A stretch of 64,000 bases of DNA, taken from the NCBI GenBank assembly GCA_035380245.1, contig DAOSXA010000001.1, forward strand, positions 748,616 through 812,615. Direction: 5' to 3'. This DNA comes from Candidatus Zixiibacteriota bacterium (GTDB lineage: Bacteria > Zixibacteria > MSB-5A5 > GN15 > FEB-12). Below the pieces are notes generated by a model that saw only the letters and a list, made by a program, of their open reading frames with translations, did no database searches and had not been told where the DNA came from. Positions 17,688 through 30,700 of the stretch are shown piece by piece; within the stretch, counting starts at the first letter, position 1; every line of letters starts with the position of its first letter. Made by a program: the position numbers and the translations under genes.

Positions 17688-17715
17688 AATATAGTAACTT
17701 ACGGGGATTTTCCAA
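17688..17715 (-). promoter_or_regulatory. Possible promoter for the subtilase gene
   Basis: Minus-strand TTGGAA (17710-17715), 16-bp spacer, TATATT (17688-17693). The -35 is weak. If used, the leader is about 245 nt. The rest of 17435-17687 shows no gene. Confidence 0.35.
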
Positions 17716-17717
17716 AC

Positions 17718-17755
17718 AAAAAAGAGGCCGTCTCCACTTAGGTGGAAACGGCCTC
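17718..17755 (-). terminator. Rho-independent terminator of the 1112-residue protein gene
   Basis: Stem of 14 bp with one G-U pair (17724-17737 with 17742-17755, arms beginning GAGGCCGT on the minus strand), then TTTTTTG. It lies about 50 bp past the stop at 17803. Confidence 0.9.
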
Positions 17756-17802
17756 AGGCTTATTGCCAGGGAATCCTTTCGGATCCCTTTATAATTCAAG
17801 CC

Positions 17803-20800
17803 TTACAGACAGTCTGCCGGAGCAGGACCGCTCGAGAACATGTAGGTTACCAGGTAAACCAGGTCGGAAATATCCGGACCGGAACCGGAACCATTGATAT
17901 CAGCCTCTTCAATACACGGCGGCTCAGGACCACCCGAGAACATGTAAGTCACGAGGTAGACCAGGTCCGAAATGTCGGGACCGGCGCCGGAATGGTTGAT
18001 ATCGCCAACGACCTGGCAGCAACCAAAGGTGAGGCCGAGGTTATTCTCAGACCAAACCATACCCTTATCGACTCTGGCTAAGAAGTCAGCTTCGCCGTCC
18101 TTGGAAGTCGTGAACAGCTTGTAGACTTCGAGAGTGTCGGTCGGGGTAAGGGTGTAATCCCACCGGAAGGTCCAGACCATGTGCAGGTCGGCATCAACCG
18201 AGTCGGAGGCCGTGAAGCCAAGGTTGTCGCCCATGTACTTCCACAGCGAGTCATCCGCGAAATAACCGAAATCGTAAACCTGCGTGGAGTTGTCCATGGT
18301 GTAAGCGTTACGGTAGGTATTGTTCATGGTGCTGTTTTCGAGTACAGCGATGAGAGCCATACCACCATAGCGCAGATCGTTTTCCTGGCACTCAAGAGCA
18401 TCGCCCAGAGAGTCCTCAATCTCGGAACCGATCTGATAGATCAGCTTGCGGCCGGTATCGAAGCCGCTGCGGTTCCAGGAACCGGAGTCAGACGGGATAT
18501 CCCAGTCCATACCTTCACCGATCGCGAGGCCGGCGTGAGTTTCACCGTCGACCACATAGATCTTGAGGTGCTCGATCATGAACTCACAGGAGTCGCCTTC
18601 ATGCGGGGCAATCCAGTTCTTCTCGAGCATGATGCCGGTGTCACGAGTGACGAATGAAGACTGATACAGGTCATAATCACCCATGTTGGTCGGCTCGACG
18701 TGTCCCATCGGGAAGAAGCCGTGATCGGACAGGTAGCCTTCGCCAAACATCGAGTAGTTACAACGAACGGTGTCGGTCTCATCCAGCCAGCAGATGATCG
18801 GGGAACCGTCAAACAGATAAACCGAGGCATCGCCCGGGACTGAGTCGGTTACACCGGCATCCACGTAGTCGCAGTCACCGTAGTTGAAGAAGTCAAGGTT
18901 CACACCACCTTCGCCCTGCAGACCGAAGTTACCGTTAGAGGCAACGGCCAGCGAGAAGCAACCAGTGCTGATAGTATCCCATTCAGGAGAAATGACCGTA
19001 TCCGCAACCCAGAAGCTGACCGGGATAATGGTCGGGGAATCTTCCTGGTTACCGGTGATGCTCAGTTCACCCTCGAGGTACACAATAGTACCAGGAGCGT
19101 TGACTGCGCCGCCGGCGTTCAGGGTAACAGTACCGGAAACGGTGTTGTTCTGACCGGAAGGAACCGTAACGGCGCCGGTGAAGCTAGAAGTCAACCAGCC
19201 ACTGACCGGACCAACCGTCTCGGTAACGGCAAAAGTACCGTTCATGTCGGTATTACCGGAGTTCTCCAGAACCAGCGGAGTATCGAGCGGAATACCGTGC
19301 TTGGTGTAAGCCGGGAAGTCGATCTGAGTGATCGAGGTGTTGAGCAGAGCCACCGGGATCGGCTCAACGCAGGCCAGACGCATCCACATAACGTCAGCCA
19401 ACTGCCAAGTACCTTCATCCTGTACAACTCCGCCTGGATCAAGGTCGTGAATGTACTGAATGTCGAGGTAGTAATCACCAGTGTAGGAACCAGACGGGTC
19501 AACCACAACGCCTGACGGGAAACCGTAGGCGCCGGTCTGGTTGGTACCGAAACGGGCCATTGACGGCCAGTTGTCGGAGTCGCAGGCACCGTTGACACCG
19601 GTCGCGGAGTCACAGTCGGGGGTACGGGAGTTGGTGATGTCACGAGCCTTATCCCAGGTCAGACCACCGTCATCGGAAACAACCACGTACAGTTCGCCGT
19701 TGGCAGCACCGGTGATGTCGGACTGGTCAATACCACGAGCCGAGCAGTCATCTTCGATGCCGGCCGGGATGTCGTTGTACTGAACATAAAGGTAGTAGAA
19801 CTTACCATCACATTCAGAGATGCTCATCTTGGAACCCTGGAGCTGCCAGGCGCCCGGAGTACAGGTCGTCTGATCCCATTCCAGGTTGGCAGCGGTACGG
19901 ATAAGGGCAGAACCGCCGCTAAAGCCGCCGGTACCGAGGTTTTCACCCCAGTGGAACATGCGGCAGCGATACAAACCGGCACTTCCGCCAGAGTTGGCGT
20001 CGGCCGGCCAGAAACGAGCACTCCACACGATGTGCAGGTAGTCGTCGCTGTCGATCAATGACTGCAGGTCGGTGTACGGACGATAGCCGTCAACACCATC
20101 AACGTTCATCGTCAGGTTGACGCGATTGTTGAAGGTGACACCATAGTCATCGGAAGTCTGATAGTAAATATCGTTATCCCACTGGACATACTGCTGACCA
20201 TCGTTCGAGGAGCAGGTGTCACAGTCACCGTCGTCCGGACGGTTGCCGATCCAGACCAGGGCAACTTTACCGGTGGTCGAGGAAGCGCAAACATCCTGAG
20301 CGATGTCGAAGACAGTGTCAACGACGTACGGCGGATAATCGTAAGCGTTGGCAGCATCGACACCAACCTTACGGAAGTAAACGATCGCCTGCGGGTCGGC
20401 GGCGTCCGGCTCGGACACCTGAGCAAACAGGTGCAGGACCGGGGTCTGACCGGGAACTTCCTGGTAGACCATCGACGGCCAAATGATCGACTTCAGGGAG
20501 TCGACCTGAAAGTTCTGACCGGTAGCCCAGGCCGAGGTAGAATCCTCAACGCGGGAACCACTGCCGAAGAACGCGAAAGCAGGTGAATAATCCCAGTAAG
20601 TGTGGCACTGAATGCCGGCACCCTGGTTGTTATGACCGCCGGCAACAGCACGGTTGTCGTTAGTCACATCCAAAGCCACATAGCCACCGTAGTCGCCGGT
20701 CGCCTGGACACCAGTCGGGTCCACAAAAGCACCGTCGTCGGCGATATAAGCATTGTAGCAATATTCACGATTTTCCATAACCGGACCCGGCAGATACATC

Positions 20801-21141
20801 CACAGGAAGTGGACAATGAAACCCTCACCGGCGCTGGTACCCCAGTCAACCATACGGGTCATTCTGCCGTTGTGCTGATAATCATACCAGGTGTCACCAA
20901 TGGCAACGCCCGGGGAGGCCGTAGCAGCGCTAACCTGGCCCAGGGCCGAAGACTGTTCGTCGGCCGTCATGCGAGTAGTCCGCGTATAGTCGTTCTCATT
21001 CGGGAACGCATACTCCGTCTGCTTCAGAAGCAACGGATTCTTTACGCGCGACGTATTCGGGGCCTTAGCAGCAGTAACCGACATGGCCATGAAGGCTACC
21101 ACCAGCAAGGAGAGTACCAACAGTACTGAAAATCTCCTCAT
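17803..21141 (-). CDS. Large secreted protein with C-terminal dockerin pair
   Basis: 1112 residues. Signal peptide MRRFSVLLVLSLLVVAFMAM. The region about 75-560 is rich in short beta-motifs with Asp boxes and VYFRK/DWDKA-type turns, compatible with a sialidase/BNR-like beta-propeller, but I do not recognise a specific family. Residues about 590-700 resemble an Ig/CARDB-type domain (LVLENSGNTDMNGTFAV). The following 350 residues are of unknown type and Trp-rich. The C-terminus carries two dockerin repeats, each reading DINxSGxGPDISDLVYLVTYMF and then SGGPEPP or SSGPAPA. There is no sorting domain. It is a monocistronic unit with a strong promoter, a leader of about 415 nt and a strong terminator. 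No enzymatic role is assigned. Confidence 0.85.
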   Translation of the reverse strand: MRRFSVLLVLSLLVVAFMAMSVTAAKAPNTSRVKNPLLLKQTEYAFPNENDYTRTTRMTADEQSSALGQVSAATASPGVAIGDTWYDYQHNGRMTRMVDWGTSAGEGFIVHFLWMYLPGPVMENREYCYNAYIADDGAFVDPTGVQATGDYGGYVALDVTNDNRAVAGGHNNQGAGIQCHTYWDYSPAFAFFGSGSRVEDSTSAWATGQNFQVDSLKSIIWPSMVYQEVPGQTPVLHLFAQVSEPDAADPQAIVYFRKVGVDAANAYDYPPYVVDTVFDIAQDVCASSTTGKVALVWIGNRPDDGDCDTCSSNDGQQYVQWDNDIYYQTSDDYGVTFNNRVNLTMNVDGVDGYRPYTDLQSLIDSDDYLHIVWSARFWPADANSGGSAGLYRCRMFHWGENLGTGGFSGGSALIRTAANLEWDQTTCTPGAWQLQGSKMSISECDGKFYYLYVQYNDIPAGIEDDCSARGIDQSDITGAANGELYVVVSDDGGLTWDKARDITNSRTPDCDSATGVNGACDSDNWPSMARFGTNQTGAYGFPSGVVVDPSGSYTGDYYLDIQYIHDLDPGGVVQDEGTWQLADVMWMRLACVEPIPVALLNTSITQIDFPAYTKHGIPLDTPLVLENSGNTDMNGTFAVTETVGPVSGWLTSSFTGAVTVPSGQNNTVSGTVTLNAGGAVNAPGTIVYLEGELSITGNQEDSPTIIPVSFWVADTVISPEWDTISTGCFSLAVASNGNFGLQGEGGVNLDFFNYGDCDYVDAGVTDSVPGDASVYLFDGSPIICWLDETDTVRCNYSMFGEGYLSDHGFFPMGHVEPTNMGDYDLYQSSFVTRDTGIMLEKNWIAPHEGDSCEFMIEHLKIYVVDGETHAGLAIGEGMDWDIPSDSGSWNRSGFDTGRKLIYQIGSEIEDSLGDALECQENDLRYGGMALIAVLENSTMNNTYRNAYTMDNSTQVYDFGYFADDSLWKYMGDNLGFTASDSVDADLHMVWTFRWDYTLTPTDTLEVYKLFTTSKDGEADFLARVDKGMVWSENNLGLTFGCCQVVGDINHSGAGPDISDLVYLVTYMFSGGPEPPCIEEADINGSGSGPDISDLVYLVTYMFSSGPAPADCL

Positions 21142-21556
21142 TCAATAGCTCCTTTCGAAAGGTTAACAAGTTCCCAACTTATTCCTTTGGGTTCAAAGAC
21201 AGACCAGTTTACCGCTCCGTCGCATTGAGCGGTTCTTGTCTGCAGAAATTTCGAACCAAGAAAAACGCAACCGTAAAATTCTTACTCGTCTGTTCCTGGA
21301 TGCACCTCCTCTCGTCACTTAGCCGACATACGCGGCAAATAGGTTGTCTTGTTCCGGGTTGAAACATCCCAAAAATCACTGTAGATTGAAATGCAAGCGT
21401 TCAATAAAATAGCCAAGAAACGTTCTTCGTTTACTTCTTAATTCCGGGTTCCGGTTATAGCCATCGGTTCCCATTATGCCTAATGATTTGCCACACTCAT
21501 CAGGCGAGACAGAACGTAAGACCGTGAATGCTAAGCCTGTCTACACAGGCTCAGGC
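21142..21556 (-). other. Long predicted 5' leader of the dockerin protein gene
   Basis: About 415 nt lie between the promoter start site and the ATG at 21141. Near its 5' end an AGCCTGT/ACAGGCT hairpin (arms 21551-21557 and 21534-21540 region) with a four-base loop extends to about ten pairs, and a CATTA/TAATG hairpin follows. I compared it with c-di-GMP-I, cobalamin and hammerhead consensus elements and found no match. Confidence 0.4.
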
Positions 21557-21562
21557 TAAATC

Positions 21563-21591
21563 AGTATAATGTAGCAGAGTGGAGTTGTCAA
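21563..21591 (-). promoter_or_regulatory. Strong sigma-70 promoter for the 1112-residue protein gene
   Basis: Minus-strand consensus TTGACA (21586-21591), 17-bp spacer, TATACT (21563-21568). The start of transcription is near 21556. Confidence 0.78.
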
Positions 21592-21651
21592 GACTTTTTG
21601 GGAAACACTAGGCAAAATGTTCCACCTGCAAGTTCCCGTCCTATATTAAAT

Positions 21652-21686
21652 TACGTAAAAAAAGGCCGCTTTTCAGCGGCCTTTTC
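21652..21686 (-). terminator. Rho-independent terminator of the giant repeat gene
   Basis: Stem AAGGCCGCT/AGCGGCCTT (21662-21670 with 21675-21683) with a four-base loop, then seven T on the minus strand. It is 37 bp past the stop at 21720. Confidence 0.93.
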
Positions 21687-21719
21687 GCATTCTTAAAAAC
21701 AAACCCGGAAGCGTCGCAA

Positions 21720-24700
21720 TTATTGCGGTGGGCGAGGACCGGAATGATAGAGGAAATTCACCATGTACGCAATATCCGAGACATCCACCTGCCCGCTCGC
21801 ATCGGCATCGGCAGACTCCAGCGGTGCCGGCGCTGTTCCCTGCCGGAACATATAGGCAGCCAAGTAGATAACATCGTTAATGGTGAACTTGAGGTTACCG
21901 TCGGTATCACCCCGCAAGTAGGTTGCCACCACAAAAGTGGTTGTCATCACATCAGTGGCCGACTCGGAATCGGTTACGGTGAAAGTGACCGGGTAGCTTT
22001 CGCCGTTCTGAGTCGGATCAGCGGTGATGCTGAACACACCGGTGTTGTCCGTGACAACAAAATTGGCGTTCGGTATTGATACATCCATCGTAAGCGTCAC
22101 CGGCAGACCTTCGGGATCAATTGCCACCAGCGTCGTATCAAAGGTTTGATCGACATATACAGTGACCGTAGAGGGCAGGTACTCTTCCCAGTATGGAGAC
22201 TGGTTGCCTGCTTCGAGGACGATAATATCTACGAACAACGTATCAGCAGCGCCGTCGTTATCAACAGCGATATAACGCAATTGGTAAGTACCGGCCTGGT
22301 TATAATCCGGGAAGAAGTTGAAAACAAGCGCATAGGTGGCCGGTTGTGACAACGTATAGTTGCTGTCCGGAAGACCGTCAACGGTCAGCGTTACGGTACC
22401 GTCGTTGTCCTCCGCCAGCGCCGCCAGGTTGTCAACCGAGCCTCCCTCATTGATCGTGATCGGACCCGGATCATTGACCGTTATATGCGGCGGCTCGTTT
22501 TTATCGTACACGCGGAACGTCACCACTTCTGAACGGGTCAACTCGTAGTTCATCTCATCGTGTACACTGAAGCGGACATAATAGAAGTCAGGATCGTTGT
22601 CTCCCTGAGTGTAATCGGGCGAGAAGGTCAGCGTACCCTCACGATTCGTGCCGTTGATCGTCGAGGTGAATTCCATATTGGTAGCCAGAGTGTCGGTTCC
22701 GTCGAGAGTCACTACGATATCCGGAAGCGTGCCGTCATCGTCCCAGGCGGATATTTCATAAGTCAAGGTCTCTGATTCCTGGAGGGTATCCTGCTGGAAC
22801 GGCGACATGAAGTACCACGGCGCACGGTTAATATCTACCACCGTGATAGTAATCTCCTCCGATACAACATCCGATGGCTCGGCGGCATCGGTAGCATAGA
22901 ATGTCACCGGGTACTCACCGGCGTCATCGTAGGTCGGTGTCCAGGCGAAATTAGCCGTACCATTGCCGTTGTCAACCAGCGTGGCCGTACCCGGCAAGGT
23001 CGAGGATGTAATCACCGGGTAATCACCGTCCGGATCACTGGTGGTTATCGAAAAAGTCAACGCGACATGCTCATCAACGGTCTTATCACCGATCGGATCA
23101 AGCACCGGGTCCTGGTTACCGGCGTCGACCACCTCGATCGACAATGTAGACTGTGAAGATAATTCACCGTCGGTCACCTCCAGCCCGATATCATAGACAC
23201 CCTGCTGGGTGTAATCCGGACTGAACTGGAATCCGGCCGAACCGTCGCCGTTATCTATCAGGTAGAAATTATTCGGAACGGTACCATCGACCAGGGAGAT
23301 CGAGATCGTACCGAGTTCGGGATCAACGGCATACACTACATCGGTGAGGACTGTTCCCTCAACAACCTGGAGACCTGCCGGGATCTGATCGAAATAGGGC
23401 GCCTGATTACCGGCTTCGCGAACCTGGATCAGAACCACCTCGCGGTCGTAATCATGGCCGTCGAATGCCCGGAACTTGATTGAATAAAGACCAGCCTGAA
23501 GGAACGACGGCGTGAAAGTGAAGACCGCGGTACCGTCGCCGTTGTCGACCAGGCTCATGTTCTCATACAGAGTGTCGGTACTGAAGGTCGGCGGTTCGGT
23601 GCCGTCAATATCGGTAGCACTAAGGTTCAACAGCAGAGTCTCACCCTCGTACAGTTTCTGAGTACCGATCGAGTCGAGCACCGGCGGGATGTTAATGCCG
23701 TTAACCGTAATATCTACCGCCCGAGTCGAGCTGAGCTGAGGCGAGCCCTGATCGATGGCCAGGAACGTAATCGTGTAGTCCCCTTCCTGACCGTATTCAG
23801 GGGTGAAACTGAAACTTCCGGTATTATCGCCGTTGTCGACGAAAGAGGCGTTGGTCGGAAGACTGCCAACAATGGACAGAAACACCACCGCCGTGGAATC
23901 CTCGTCCGAATCGGTCGCGACAATTTCGAATTCAAGAACATCATCGACATCGACCGTAAACGGACCGACGGAATCGATTACCGGAGGCTGGTTGACATCA
24001 ACCGTGGTAATTGAGAATATCTCAAGCGCCACCAGACCCTGTGAACCCAGCTCTGTCGCGTAAATCTTGACCGTGTCAAGTCCGGCATCGAAGTAGTCCG
24101 GGGTGTAAGTCAACAAACCGGTACCGTCGCCGTTGTCAACGAAAGTGTAATTCTGAAGATGGGTGCTGACACTCAACGCGAGCGGATCGGCATCGATATC
24201 TTCAGCCGTAACGGCGACAGCCAGCGTACCGTTCTCAAACACCGTGGTGTCGTCGATCGCGGTAATGGTCGGTGGATGGTTACCGCTTTCGGATACCGAG
24301 ATGACCACATCCTCGAAGTCCTCAAGTTCACCGTCGGAGGCATAGAAAGTAATCGTATAGACACCACCCATAGTCGGATCGGTAATCCACTCGAACAGGC
24401 CGGTGCCGTCGCCGTTGTCGGTATAAGTCGCCCCGGAAGGCAACGCTGAGACGGTTAGAACCGGAATAGTGCCGTCGGGATCGCTGGCCGAAGTCGGCAA
24501 CGACAGCGTCGCGCCTTCAACTACGAATTGTGAGCCGATCTCATCGAGGACCGGCGCCTGGTTGTCAAGCACCGTTATTTCAACGATCTCATCGATTGTT
24601 AATTCACCGTCGGAGGCGGTAAAAGTGACATTATAAGTCCCGGCATCACCAAAAGCCGGAGTCCAGTCGAAAGTCCCGGTGCCGTCGCCATTATCAGTGA

Positions 24701-27700
24701 AAGTAGCGCCGGTCGGGAGATTCGTAGCGGTCAGCGTCGGAATCGTAGCATCCGGGTCAGTGGCCGAGATCGCGAAGTTCAACAGGATATTCTCGGTAGT
24801 AGACTGAGCCCCAATCGCCGCCAGGACCGGGACCTGATTACCGGCGTCGTTGACCGTAATCGTGACTACTTCATCGTCTGTAGCGGTTCCGTCTGAGGCC
24901 GTGAAGGTGACATCATAACTACCGGCGTCAGTGTAACCGGGAGTCCAGTCGAAGGTGGCGGTGCCGTCACCGTTATCGGTAAACGTCGCGCCGGTCGGAA
25001 GATTGTCAGCCGTGAAGCTCGGCGTCGTTCCATCAGCATCGGTGGCTGAGATATTGAAGTTCAGATTGACATCTTCAGTAGTTGACTGAGCGCCAATCGC
25101 CGCCAGGACCGGAGCCTGGTTACCGGCATCATTAACCGTAATCGTGACCACTTCATCATCAGTCAGACTTCCGTCTGAAGCTGTGAAGGTAACATCGTAC
25201 GATCCGGCGTCAGTGTAGCCGGGAGTCCAGTCAAAGGTCCCGGTGCCGTCACCGTTATCGGTGAAAGTAGCTCCGGTCGGAAGGTTGTCAGCCGTGAAGC
25301 TCGGAATCGTAGCATCCGGGTCAGTGGCTGAAATTGTGAAGTTAAGATTGATTGCCTCGACCACAAGCTGCGAGCCAATCGCTGCCAGGACCGGAGCCTG
25401 GTTACCGGCATCATTGACCGTAATCGTGACTACTTCATCGTCTGTAGCGGTTCCGTCTGAGGCCGTGAAGGTAACATCGTACGATCCGGCGTCAGTGTAG
25501 CCGGGAGTCCAGTCGAAAGTCCCGGTACCGTCACCGTTATCGGTGAAAGTAGCACCGGTCGGGAGATTGTCGGCCGTAAAGCTCGGCGTCGTTCCATCAG
25601 CATCGGTGGCTGAGATATTGAAGTTCAGATTGACATCTTCAGTAGTTGACTGAGCGCCAATCGCCGCCAGGACCGGAGCCTGGTTACCGGCATCATTGAC
25701 CGTAATCGTGACAACTTCATCATCGGTCAGACTTCCGTCCGAGGCAGTGAAGGTGACATCATAACTACCGGCGTCAGTGTAGCCGGGTGTCCAGTCGAAA
25801 GTCCCGGTACCGTCACCATTATCAGTGAAGCTCGCACCGGTCGGGAGATTGTCGGCCGTAAAGCTCGGCGTCGTTCCATCAGCATCGGTGGCTGAGATAT
25901 TGAAGTTCAGATTGACATCTTCAGTAGTTGACTGAGCGCCAATCGCCGCCAGGACCGGAGCCTGGTTACCGGCATCGTTAACCGTAATCGTGACGACTTC
26001 ATCATCAGTCAGACTTCCGTCCGAGGCAGTGAAGGTGACATCATAACTACCGGCGTCAGTGTAGCCGGGGGTCCAGTCAAAGGTCCCCGTTCCGTCACCG
26101 TTATCGGTGAAAGTAGCACCGGTCGGGAGATTATCAGCCGTGAAGCTCGGGGTAGTTCCATCAGCATCGGTGGCTGAGATATTGAAGTTCAGATTGACAT
26201 CTTCAGTAGTTGACTGAGCGCCAATCGCCGCCAGGACCGGAGCCTGGTTACCGGCATCGTTAACCGTAATCGTGACGACTTCATCATCAGTCAGACTACC
26301 GTCTGAAGCAGTGAAGGTAACATCATAACTACCGGCGTCAGTGTAGCCGGGGGTCCAGTCGAAGGTCGCCGTTCCGTCACCGTTATCGGTAAAGCTCGCG
26401 CCGGTCGGAAGATTGTCAGCCGTGAAACTCGGCGTCGTTCCATCAGCATCAGTGGCCGAGATATTGAAGTTCAGATTGACATCTTCAGTAGTTGATTGAG
26501 CACCGATAGCTGCCAGGACCGGGGCCTGATTACCGGCATCATTGACCGTAATCGTGACGATTTCATCATCAGTCAGACTGCCGTCTGAAGCGGTGAAGGT
26601 AACATCATAACTACCGGCGTCAGTGTAACCGGGAGTCCAGTCGAAGGTCGCTGTGCCGTCACCGTTATCGGTAAACGTCGCGCCGGTCGGGAGATTATCG
26701 GCCGTGAAGCTCGGGGTAGTTCCATCAGCATCAGTCGCTGAGATATTGAAGTTCAGATTGACATCTTCAGTAATTGACTGAGCTCCGATAGCTGCCAGGA
26801 CCGGAGCCTGGTTACCGGCATCATTAACCGTAATCGTTACGACTTCATCATCCGTCAAACTGCCATCTGAAGCAGTGAAGGTAACATCATAACTACCGGC
26901 GTCAGTGTAGCCGGGAGTCCAGTCAAAGGTCCCGGTGCCGTCACCGTTATCGGTAAACGTCGCGCCGGTCGGAAGATTGTCAGCCGTGAAGCTCGGGGTA
27001 GTTCCATCAGCATCGGTGGCTGAGATATTGAAGTTCAGATTGACATCTTCAGTAGTAGACTGAGCGCCAATCGCCGCCAGGACCGGGGCCTGGTTACCGG
27101 CGTCACTGACTGTAATCGTGACGACTTCATCATCCGTCAAACTGCCGTCTGAAGCAGTGAAGGTAACATCATAACTACCGGCGTCAGTGTAGCCGGGAGT
27201 CCAGTCGAAGGTCCCGGTACCGTCACCGTTATCGGTAAACGTCGCGCCGGTCGGAAGGTTGTCAGCCGTGAAGCTCGGCGTAGTTCCATCAGCATCGGTC
27301 GCCGAGATATTGAAGTTCAGATTGACATCTTCAGTAGTTGACTGAGCCCCGATCGCCGCCAGAACCGGAGCCTGGTTACCGGCATCATTGACCGTAATCG
27401 TGACGATTTCATCATCAGTCAGACTGCCGTCTGAAGCGGTGAAGGTAACATCATAACTACCGGCGTCAGTGTAACCCGGTGTCCAGTCGAAAGTCCCGGT
27501 ACCGTCACCGTTATCGGTGAAGGTCGCACCGGTCGGGAGATTATCGGCCGTGAAGCTCGGGGTAGTTCCATCAGCATCGGTGGCTGAGATATTGAAGTTC
27601 AGATTGACATCTTCAGTAGTTGACTGAGCGCCAATCGCCGCCAGGACCGGAGCCTGGTTACCGGCGTCATTGACCGTAATCGTGACTACTTCATCATCAG

Positions 27701-30700
27701 TCAGACTGCCGTCTGAAGCAGTGAAGGTGACATCATAACTACCGGCGTCAGTGTAGCCGGGAGTCCAGTCGAAAGTTCCAGTGCCGTCGCCGTTATCAGT
27801 AAACGTCGCGCCGATCGGAAGATTGTCAGCCGTGAAGCTCGGGGTAGTTCCATCGGCATCAGTAGCTGAGATATTGAAGTTCAGATTGACTGCTTCAGTT
27901 ACCGACTGAGCGCCAATCGCCGCCAGAACCGGAGCCTGGTTACCGGCATCGTTGACTGTAATCGTTACAACTTCATCATCAGTCAGCGAACCATCGCTCG
28001 CGGTGAAGGTAACATCATAACTACCAGCGTCAGTGTAACCCGGTGTCCAGTCGAATGTCCCTGTGCCGTCGCCATTATCGGTGAAAGTAGCACCCGTCGG
28101 GAGATTATCAGCCGTTAAGCTCGGCGTCGTTCCATCAGCATCAGTCGCTGAGATATTGAAGTTCAGATTGACATCTTCAGTAGTTGACTGAGCCCCAATA
28201 GCCGCCAGGACCGGAGCCTGGTTCACATCATTGACCGTAATCGTGACGACTTCATCATCTGTCAGGCTGCCGTCTGAAGCTGTAAATGTCACACTATAAG
28301 GACCGGCATCGGCGAAGGTCGGCGTCCAGTCAAAAGTCCCCGTTCCGTCACCGTTATCAGTAAAGCTCGCACCGGTAGGAAGATTCGTGGCACTCAACGT
28401 GGGTGTCGTCCCGTCGGCGTCAGAGGCCGAAACCGTGAAGCTCAGGTTCACGCCCTCATCGGTCGAGCGAGCGCCAATCGCCGCCAGGACCGGGGCCTGA
28501 TTCACGTCATTGACCGTAATCGCAACGATCTCATCATCAGTCAGGCTGCCGTCTGAAGCTGTAAATGTCACACTATAAGGACCGGCATCGGTGAAGGTCG
28601 GCGTCCAGTCGAAGGTCCCCGTTCCGTCACCGTTATCAGTAAAACTCGCACCGGTTGGAAGGTTCGTGGCACTCAAGGTGGGTGTCGTCCCGTCGGCGTC
28701 AGAAGCCGAAACCGTGAAGTTCAGGTTCACGCCCTCATCAGTCGAGCGAGCGCCAATCGCCGCCAGGACCGGGGCTTGATTCACATCGTTGACTGTAATA
28801 GCAACAATCTCATCATCAGTGAGCGAACCATCGCTTGCCGTAAACGTCACACTATAAGGACCGGCATCGGTGAAGGTCGGAGTCCAGTCAAAGGTCGCCG
28901 TTCCGTCACCGTTATCGGTAAAGCTCGCACCGGTCGGGAGATTCGTAGCACTCAGGGTGGGAGTCGTTCCGTCGGCGTCAGAAGCCGATACCGTGAAGTT
29001 CAGGTTCACGCCCTCATCGGTCGAGCGCGCGCCAATCGCCGCCAGGACCGGGGCCTGGTTACCGGCGTCATTGACTGTAATCGTGACGACTTCATCATCT
29101 GTCAGCGAACCATCGCTCGCAGTGAAGGTAACATCGTACGATCCAGCGTCAGTGTAGCCGGGAGTCCAGTCGAAGGTGGCCGTTCCGTCACCGTTATCGG
29201 TGAAGGTCGCGCCGGTCGGAAGGTTGTCAGCCGTGAAGCTCGGGATAGTTCCATCAGCATCGGTAGCTGAGATATTGAAGTTCAGATTAACATCTTCAGT
29301 AGTTGACTGAGCGCCAATCGCCGCCAGGACCGGAGCCTGATTCACGTCATTGACCGTTATCGCAACGATCTCATCATCAGTGAGCGAACCATCGCTTGCA
29401 GTGAAGGTAACATCGTACGATCCGGCGTCAGTGTAGCCGGGGGTCCAGTCAAAAGTCCCGGTGCCGTCGCCATTATCAGTAAAGCTCGCACCGGTCGGGA
29501 GATTCGTGGCACTCAACGTGGGTGTCGTCCCGTCGGCGTCAGAAGCCGAAACCGTGAAGTTCAGGTTCACACCCTCATCGGTCGAGCGCGCACCAATCGC
29601 CGCCAGAACCGGGGCCTGATTCACGTCGTTGACCGTAATAGCAACAATCTCATCATCAGTCAGACTGCCGTCTGAAGCTGTAAATGTCACACTATAAGGA
29701 CCGGCATCGGTGAAGGTCGGCGTCCAGTCGAAGGTCCCCGTTCCGTCACCGTTATCAGTAAAACTCGCACCGGTTGGAAGGTTCGTGGCACTCAAGGTGG
29801 GTGTCGTCCCGTCGGCGTCAGAAGCCGAAACCGTGAAGTTCAGGTTCACGCCCTCATCGGTCGAGCGAGCGCCAATCGCCGCCAGAACCGGAGCCTGATT
29901 CACGTCGTTGACTGTAATAGCAACAATCTCATCATCAGTGAGCGAACCATCGCTCGCAGTGAAGGTAACATCGTACGATCCGGCGTCAGTGTAGCCGGGG
30001 GTCCAGTCAAAAGTCCCGGTGCCGTCGCCATTATCAGTAAAGCTCGCACCGGTCGGGAGATTTGTAGCACTCAACGTGGGTGTCGTCCCGTCGGCGTCAG
30101 AAGCCGATACCGTGAAGTTCAGGTTCACGCCCTCATCGGTCGAGCGCGCGCCAATCGCCGCCAGGACCGGGGCCTGATTCACGTCATTGACCGTTATCGC
30201 AACGATCTCATCATCGGTCAGACTGCCGTCTGAAGCTGTAAACGTCACACTATAAGGACCGGCATCGGTGAAGGTCGGCGTCCAGTCGAAGGTCCCCGTT
30301 CCGTCACCGTTATCGGTAAAGCTCGCACCGGTCGGGAGATTCGTAGCACTCAGGGTGGGAGTCGTTCCGTCGGCGTCAGAAGCCGATACCGTGAAGTTCA
30401 GGTTCACGCCCTCATCGGTCGAGCGCGCACCAATCGCCGCCAGAACCGGAGCCTGATTCACGTCATTGACCGTTATCGCAACGATCTCATCATCGGTCAG
30501 GCTGCCGTCTGAAGCTGTAAATGTCACACTATAAGGACCGGCATCGGTGAAGGTCGGCGTCCAGTCGAAGGTCCCCGTTCCGTCACCGTTATCAGTAAAA
30601 CTCGCACCGGTTGGAAGGTTCGTGGCACTCAAGGTGGGTGTCGTCCCGTCGGCGTCAGAAGCCGAAACCGTGAAGTTCAGGTTCACGCCCTCATCAGTCG

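Noticed and set aside
21480..21530. CTGATGAG on the minus strand, resembling a hammerhead ribozyme core, and GGGAACC resembling a cobalamin or c-di-GMP riboswitch
   Set aside because: The matching GAAA of a hammerhead and the conserved GGGACGCAAAGCC or cobalamin box are absent.
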